Source: CBDCYN01 sp965224205
GTDB taxonomy: Bacteria > Planctomycetota > Phycisphaerae > Phycisphaerales > Phycisphaeraceae
NCBI GenBank assembly: GCA_965224205.1
Contig: CBDCYN010000023.1
Location: 124,001-188,000 of the forward strand
Length of the DNA: 64,000 nucleotides
Reading direction: 5' to 3'
Shown: positions 60,645-64,000 of the stretch, piece by piece
Numbering within the stretch: the first letter of the stretch is position 1
How the letters are laid out: every line of letters begins with the position of its first letter
The notes under the pieces: generated by a model
What the model saw: only the letters and a program-made list of their open reading frames with translations
Database searches by the model: none
Told to the model about the DNA's origin: nothing
Made by a program: the position numbers and the translations under genes

Positions 60645-61793
60645 TTACGGCTTATCGTCGAGGGACCGGACGATGCGCAGCGCCACGCGTTCGCCCAGGG
60701 CCGCGGCGGCGTTCTGGATCGCGGACTTGGCGGCGATCTGCTCGGAGATGTCAGCGACGACCTCGCTGTGGCGGTCGATGGCGATGATCCTGCCCGTGGC
60801 GCGCTCGATGGCTTTGACCTCGACGCGGGCTTTGCACGACACCAAGTTGCCGCGGCGCATCGCGAACTCGCTGAACGCTTCGCCGCGGATCTCGATCTGG
60901 GGCGCCACGGTGGTGGTGGAGGCGTCGACGAGGTCGAACCCCAGTTTCTGCAACAGGAGGCTGATCTCGGTCTCGGCCGCGGGGTCGAGGGCGGGCTGGC
61001 CCACGTGCTGCTCGGCGATGACCACGCTCACCGCGGGCAGGTCCTTGCCGTCGACCATGAGCATCAGGTGCTCGAGCAGGCCGCCGCCTTCGGGGGCTTG
61101 GGTGGCGAAGAAGAAATCGTCGCCCTTAGCGGTGATCGCCGTGGCGATCTTGGCGGCCAGCTGCTGACAGGCGGTGTCGTGAGAGCCTTTAAATGGGAAC
61201 GCCACGAACTGCCCGAACGACCGGCCGGTCTCGACCCCGATCACCTTCGCGACCACGTACAGCTCGTTCTGGACCGCGAACACCCGGCCGGTGACCAGGA
61301 TCCCCGCCCCGGTGAGGTGACCGATCTTCGCGGCGGTGTCGGCTGAGACGGTGCCCGACCCGCCCAGCTCGATCTCGCCCAGCACCGGGTCGAGGGCGAC
61401 GCGTTCGACCATGGCCAGCGGCTCGTGCGTGGACAGGTGGAGGTTGACCAAGTCGGTGACCTGCGGGGCGAGGTCCTCGAGCTGCTTGGCGCCCGCGGCG
61501 AAGGGCAACACCGCGACGGTGCGTGGGCCAAGCGGCGGAGCGTCAGCCGCGGTCGGGGCGGCGGCTGAGGAGTTGGCCACGGTTTGGGCGGTGGGTGCGG
61601 GGTCGGGGGTGGGGTCGGGGTCCGTAGCCCACCCGGGGTTGGGGCTTAGCACGATCACCCCCGCTACGGCGCCGATCGGAACCAGCCGGCGGAACCAGCG
61701 GGGTTGACAGCGAGATCGCGGTTGAGGTTCACGCCGTTGGATCAGTCGCTGGAACAATGATTGGAATAATGATTGGATCCGTCGTTGGGTCAT
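60645..61793 (-). CDS. CsgG/TolB-N-like secreted lipoprotein-class protein
   Basis: 382 residues. A basic, repeat-like start (RRIQSLFQSLFQRLIQRREP) precedes a membrane helix (VPIGAVAGVIVLSP) and a Pro/Ala linker. The domain VAVLPFAAGAKQLEDLAPQV, MVERVALDPVLGEIELGGSG and ADTAAKIGHLTGAGILVTGR matches the nucleotide-binding-like CsgG/FlgO/TolB-N fold; a second half follows to residue 382. In this family such proteins form periplasmic oligomers or secretion channels. It overlaps the upstream gene by 4 bp (ATGA). Confidence 0.7.
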   Translation of the reverse strand: MTQRRIQSLFQSLFQRLIQRREPQPRSRCQPRWFRRLVPIGAVAGVIVLSPNPGWATDPDPTPDPAPTAQTVANSSAAAPTAADAPPLGPRTVAVLPFAAGAKQLEDLAPQVTDLVNLHLSTHEPLAMVERVALDPVLGEIELGGSGTVSADTAAKIGHLTGAGILVTGRVFAVQNELYVVAKVIGVETGRSFGQFVAFPFKGSHDTACQQLAAKIATAITAKGDDFFFATQAPEGGGLLEHLMLMVDGKDLPAVSVVIAEQHVGQPALDPAAETEISLLLQKLGFDLVDASTTTVAPQIEIRGEAFSEFAMRRGNLVSCKARVEVKAIERATGRIIAIDRHSEVVADISEQIAAKSAIQNAAAALGERVALRIVRSLDDKP

Positions 61794-62770
61794 GGGGTAA
61801 CTCCTGGCTGGCGGGGTAGGGCTAGTTGAATGATTTCCATAAAGACGGTTTGGGCTCTGGGGTCGGTGGGCAGGTCTGCGAGGACGACGAGATCGACCTC
61901 GACGAGCCAGCCGCCGCGGACCGGGGTCTTGACCACCTTGGGCAGGGTCCCGACCGCTTCGTTGAAAACGACCATGGTCTGGCCGGGGGTGATCGGTAGG
62001 TCACGGGGGTCAACCCGACCGGCGGGAGGGTCGGGGTTGACCCACAGGGTCACGACGGGTTGGTGGGGACTGAGCACCGCGGCGCGGGGGTCGGTCACGG
62101 CGACGTTGAGGGCTTCGAGCACCGCGGTGAGCTGCTGGGGGTCGTCGTTGACCTGCAACGCGACGCGTTGGCTGATCGCTTCAAGGGGTTGGAGGATCCC
62201 GTCGGGGTAGACCCGGATCGCGGTGCGCCCCGCATCGACCCAGGGCGATGTGTGGGCGTCGGTGTGGGGGTCAGACTCGGGATCGGTATGGGGATCGTGC
62301 CCCTGGTCAGACTGAGCGTCGGGTTGTGGGGGCCGGGGGGTCCGGGGGGACGGGGTGTTGATTTGATAGATCAGCTCGAAGTCGGTCACGTCGCGGACGG
62401 GGGGCGGGGTTAGGGTCAAGGTTGTGTGGATCGGTTGGCCTTGCTCGAGTCGGGGCGCCGAGAGGACGTCGAATTGGGGCTCGAAAGCCGCGGCTAGCAG
62501 GCGGGCACGCTGGACCAGACGGGCACGAAGGTCGAACGGCCCGTCGTGGTGGCCGTGGATGACGATCGGTAGTTCGATCGCAAGACCGCTGATGACGTGG
62601 TAAGGGTCGGGGGTTTGTGGGGGATCGGTCGAGGGCGTCACCGTCACCGCCGCTGCAGCTGCGTGCACGGACACGCCGCTCGCATCGGCCCCAGCTGCTG
62701 CCACGGGACCGTGCAGGACCCCCAGCAGGCTGCTGGCAACGACCCATGCCCAAACGAGGCAGTGCTTCAT
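61790..62770 (-). CDS. Hypothetical exported protein, partner of the CsgG-like protein
   Basis: 326 residues from ATG 62770 (GAGG at 7 nt). Signal peptide (LVWAWVVASSLLGVLHGPVA), beta-rich domain (YHVISGLAIELPIVIHGHHD, DFELIYQINTPSPRTPRPPQ), an acidic His/Asp-rich spacer (DPHTDPESDPHTDAHT), and a C-terminal domain DPRAAVLSPHQPVVTLWVNP, LPITPGQTMVVFNEAVGTLP. No family was recognised. Translationally coupled to the CsgG-like gene, so both probably act in one envelope complex. Confidence 0.65.
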   Translation of the reverse strand: MKHCLVWAWVVASSLLGVLHGPVAAAGADASGVSVHAAAAAVTVTPSTDPPQTPDPYHVISGLAIELPIVIHGHHDGPFDLRARLVQRARLLAAAFEPQFDVLSAPRLEQGQPIHTTLTLTPPPVRDVTDFELIYQINTPSPRTPRPPQPDAQSDQGHDPHTDPESDPHTDAHTSPWVDAGRTAIRVYPDGILQPLEAISQRVALQVNDDPQQLTAVLEALNVAVTDPRAAVLSPHQPVVTLWVNPDPPAGRVDPRDLPITPGQTMVVFNEAVGTLPKVVKTPVRGGWLVEVDLVVLADLPTDPRAQTVFMEIIQLALPRQPGVTP

Positions 62771-62990
62771 GACCAACCTCTGAGACGCACCGCGCCTGTT
62801 TTTAACTATCAAGATCTCCTTGCCACGTCCGTGAGTCATGCCGCGTTTTCACCCGGGATCGGTCGATCTCTTTGGGTTATCGTCGTATTGAAGCGTGCGG
62901 ATGAACGGCGGTTACTGCGGTCGGGCCCGCCCGCAGCTGAGGGCGCGGAGCGTTTTCTTGATCCGTGTAGAGCCTGTCTGGATGACGATC
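62771..62990. other. Intergenic region with family B remnant
   Basis: 62837-62870 carries the last part of family B (CATGCCGCGTTTTCACCCGG-GATCGGTC). A further short derivative, with start-like GACGCGTCGCGTCTGAAAAT joined to an end-like ACCGGTCCCGGATGGGTA, lies at 63268-63315. No gene. Confidence 0.45.
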
Positions 62991-63222
62991 GGCCCAAAGA
63001 GCCCGCTTCCTCACGGGCGCGGCTGGCTGTGAAGCTCTACACGAACTACGAAACCGCTCTTGGGATGGGGCGAAGCGGGGTGTTTTTTTTGCGTCGGTGT
63101 CATACAGGCCCAAAGAGCCCGCTTCCTCACGGGCGCGGCTCGCTGTGAAGCTCTACACGAACTACGAAACCGCTCTTGGGGTGGGGCGAGGCGGGGTGTT
63201 TTTTTGCGTCGGTGTCATACAG
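62991..63222 (+). repeat. 116 bp tandem duplication with family A arm
   Basis: Two units (62991 and 63107) each carry GAGCCCGCTTCCTCACGGGC-GCGGCT, the TIR-like CTCTACACGAACTACGAAAC, a T8/T7 run and GTCGGTGTCATACAG. They differ by about four substitutions and one T, so duplication is recent. Confidence 0.88.
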
Positions 63223-63392
63223 GTGACAATAGAGCGGTTGGCGGGCCCTGATGAAACCCTAACCTTATTTATAGACGCGTCGCGTCTGAAAATATACCGG
63301 TCCCGGATGGGTATCAACACAGGCACCGGTCTCCTGGGCACCGGTCTCCTGGGGCCGGTCTCTGGGGGGGCCGGTCTCCGGGGGGCCGTGGG

Positions 63393-63803
63393 TTATTGGC
63401 CGGCCATGGCGTAGAGGCTTTGGAGTTGTTGGCGGACGTGGTGCAGGGACATGCCGGTGACCGTGGCGATGCGGCGCATGCTCTGGCCGCGGCAGATGGC
63501 GAGCTCCGCGATGCGGCGGGTCTCGTCGGGCAGGTGGTAGCGGTTGCGGACCACGTAAAGGAAGATGGGCGAGTCGAGGCGGCGGATCAGCTTGACCATC
63601 CGTCGCTGGAGCTTGCGCGGGGAGGTGCGCGTTAGCCTCGCTAAGGCGGTGATGGACATGCCGCGGGCGTAGACCTGCTCGATCACCAAGCGGTCGGATT
63701 CGTGAAGGTGCTCTGCCCGCTGCAAGATCCGCTCGGTGTGGTTGCGGCGGTGGTTGCGGAATTGCACAGACGCTGTCGTGGCGGTCGAAATGGCTTGAGA
63801 CAT
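63393..63803 (-). CDS. Helix-turn-helix protein
   Basis: 136 residues. Two repeated HTH-like units: LVIEQVYARGMSITALARLT with RTSPRKLQRRMVKLIRR, and IAELAICRGQSMRRIATVTG with MSLHHVRQQLQSLYA. Both halves have the layout of sigma-4/LuxR-type recognition helices (xxGxSxxxIAxxxxxSxxxVRxxL). A small DNA-binding regulator is likely; the target is unknown. It has a short basic N-terminal region and no membrane part. Confidence 0.7.
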   Translation of the reverse strand: MSQAISTATTASVQFRNHRRNHTERILQRAEHLHESDRLVIEQVYARGMSITALARLTRTSPRKLQRRMVKLIRRLDSPIFLYVVRNRYHLPDETRRIAELAICRGQSMRRIATVTGMSLHHVRQQLQSLYAMAGQ

Positions 63804-64000
63804 GGCAGAAATGAGTATATAGAGACAATGGGTTATGTGAACAGTATATCGTAACGTAGTCGAGGCTTAGGGTCCAGGGTTCTGGAGAAAATGTCGAACG
63901 ATTCTTGAAAGATGGCTGATCGTGGCCTGTGGTTGGGGGCCGGGGGTTGGGGGCCGGCTAAGGCGGTGGCAGCAGGCTTTGCGCGGCGACAGGCTGGGGG
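63804..64000. other. Upstream region of the HTH gene, window end
   Basis: Nothing else recognised. An AT-richer stretch (63800-63860) probably holds the promoter of the HTH gene. Confidence 0.3.

Overview
The window looks like chromosomal DNA of a Phycisphaerae-type planctomycete (Planctomycetota). This is inferred from the high G+C content, PEP-CTERM proteins, a large TPR-CHAT protein next to an ECF-type sigma factor, a gldA-gldF-gldG-DUF4340 cluster, scattered complex I genes, and Zn-ribbon and lipoprotein families that I associate with that class. No rRNA, tRNA or CRISPR array was recognised.

Layout. 1-10 kb: a cut-off comM/yifB, a secreted PEP-CTERM protein with a glycosidase-like front half, an ECF sigma factor followed 11 bp later by a membrane-anchored TPR-CHAT protease candidate, and thrS. 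10-22 kb: nuoH, DUF58, a lipoprotein retropepsin-like protease, a nucleoside deoxyribosyltransferase-like protein and the gliding-type ABC exporter operon. 22-30 kb: two small membrane proteins, then a phage-packaging-like stub (ParB-like protein, possible small terminase, large terminase) with no structural genes, and a second PEP-CTERM protein ending at a clear terminator. 30-31 kb: repeats only. 31-45 kb: rhodanese, primary-type sigma factor, ROK kinase, ispH, folD, cpsB-like, UDP-glucuronate decarboxylase, GT2, thioredoxin-like and others. Nearly all of these are broken by single-base indels, most of them in short homopolymers. Genes outside this stretch are intact, so local sequence error is more likely than decay. 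45-64 kb: orphan ABC ATPase, radical SAM protein, recA, argD plus a coupled lipoprotein, a truncated P-type-ATPase-like membrane protein, agmatine deiminase, queG, nuoD-nuoE-small ORF-nuoF, a cytochrome c, an outer-membrane barrel, a CsgG-like pair and an HTH protein.

Two dispersed repeat families run through the intergenic DNA. Family A is an 80-90 bp hairpin core with arms like GAGCCGCGACCGTAAGGGAG, often nested inside 115-160 bp elements with terminal inverted repeats, and three times expanded in tandem. Family B is a roughly 105-120 bp element starting near TATCGCGTATCAAAA and ending near CATCCGGGATCGGTATA. Several copies sit exactly on the 3' ends of genes and supply or touch the stop codon. 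A third signal is in-frame, glycine/serine- or proline-rich insertions (DNA rich in TTCCGGGGG-like units) inside conserved enzymes such as ThrS, QueG and the terminase.

The most interesting candidate system is the sigma factor/TPR-CHAT pair, because TPR-CHAT proteases are known to control an ECF sigma factor in type III-E CRISPR systems. Here the two are adjacent without any CRISPR component.
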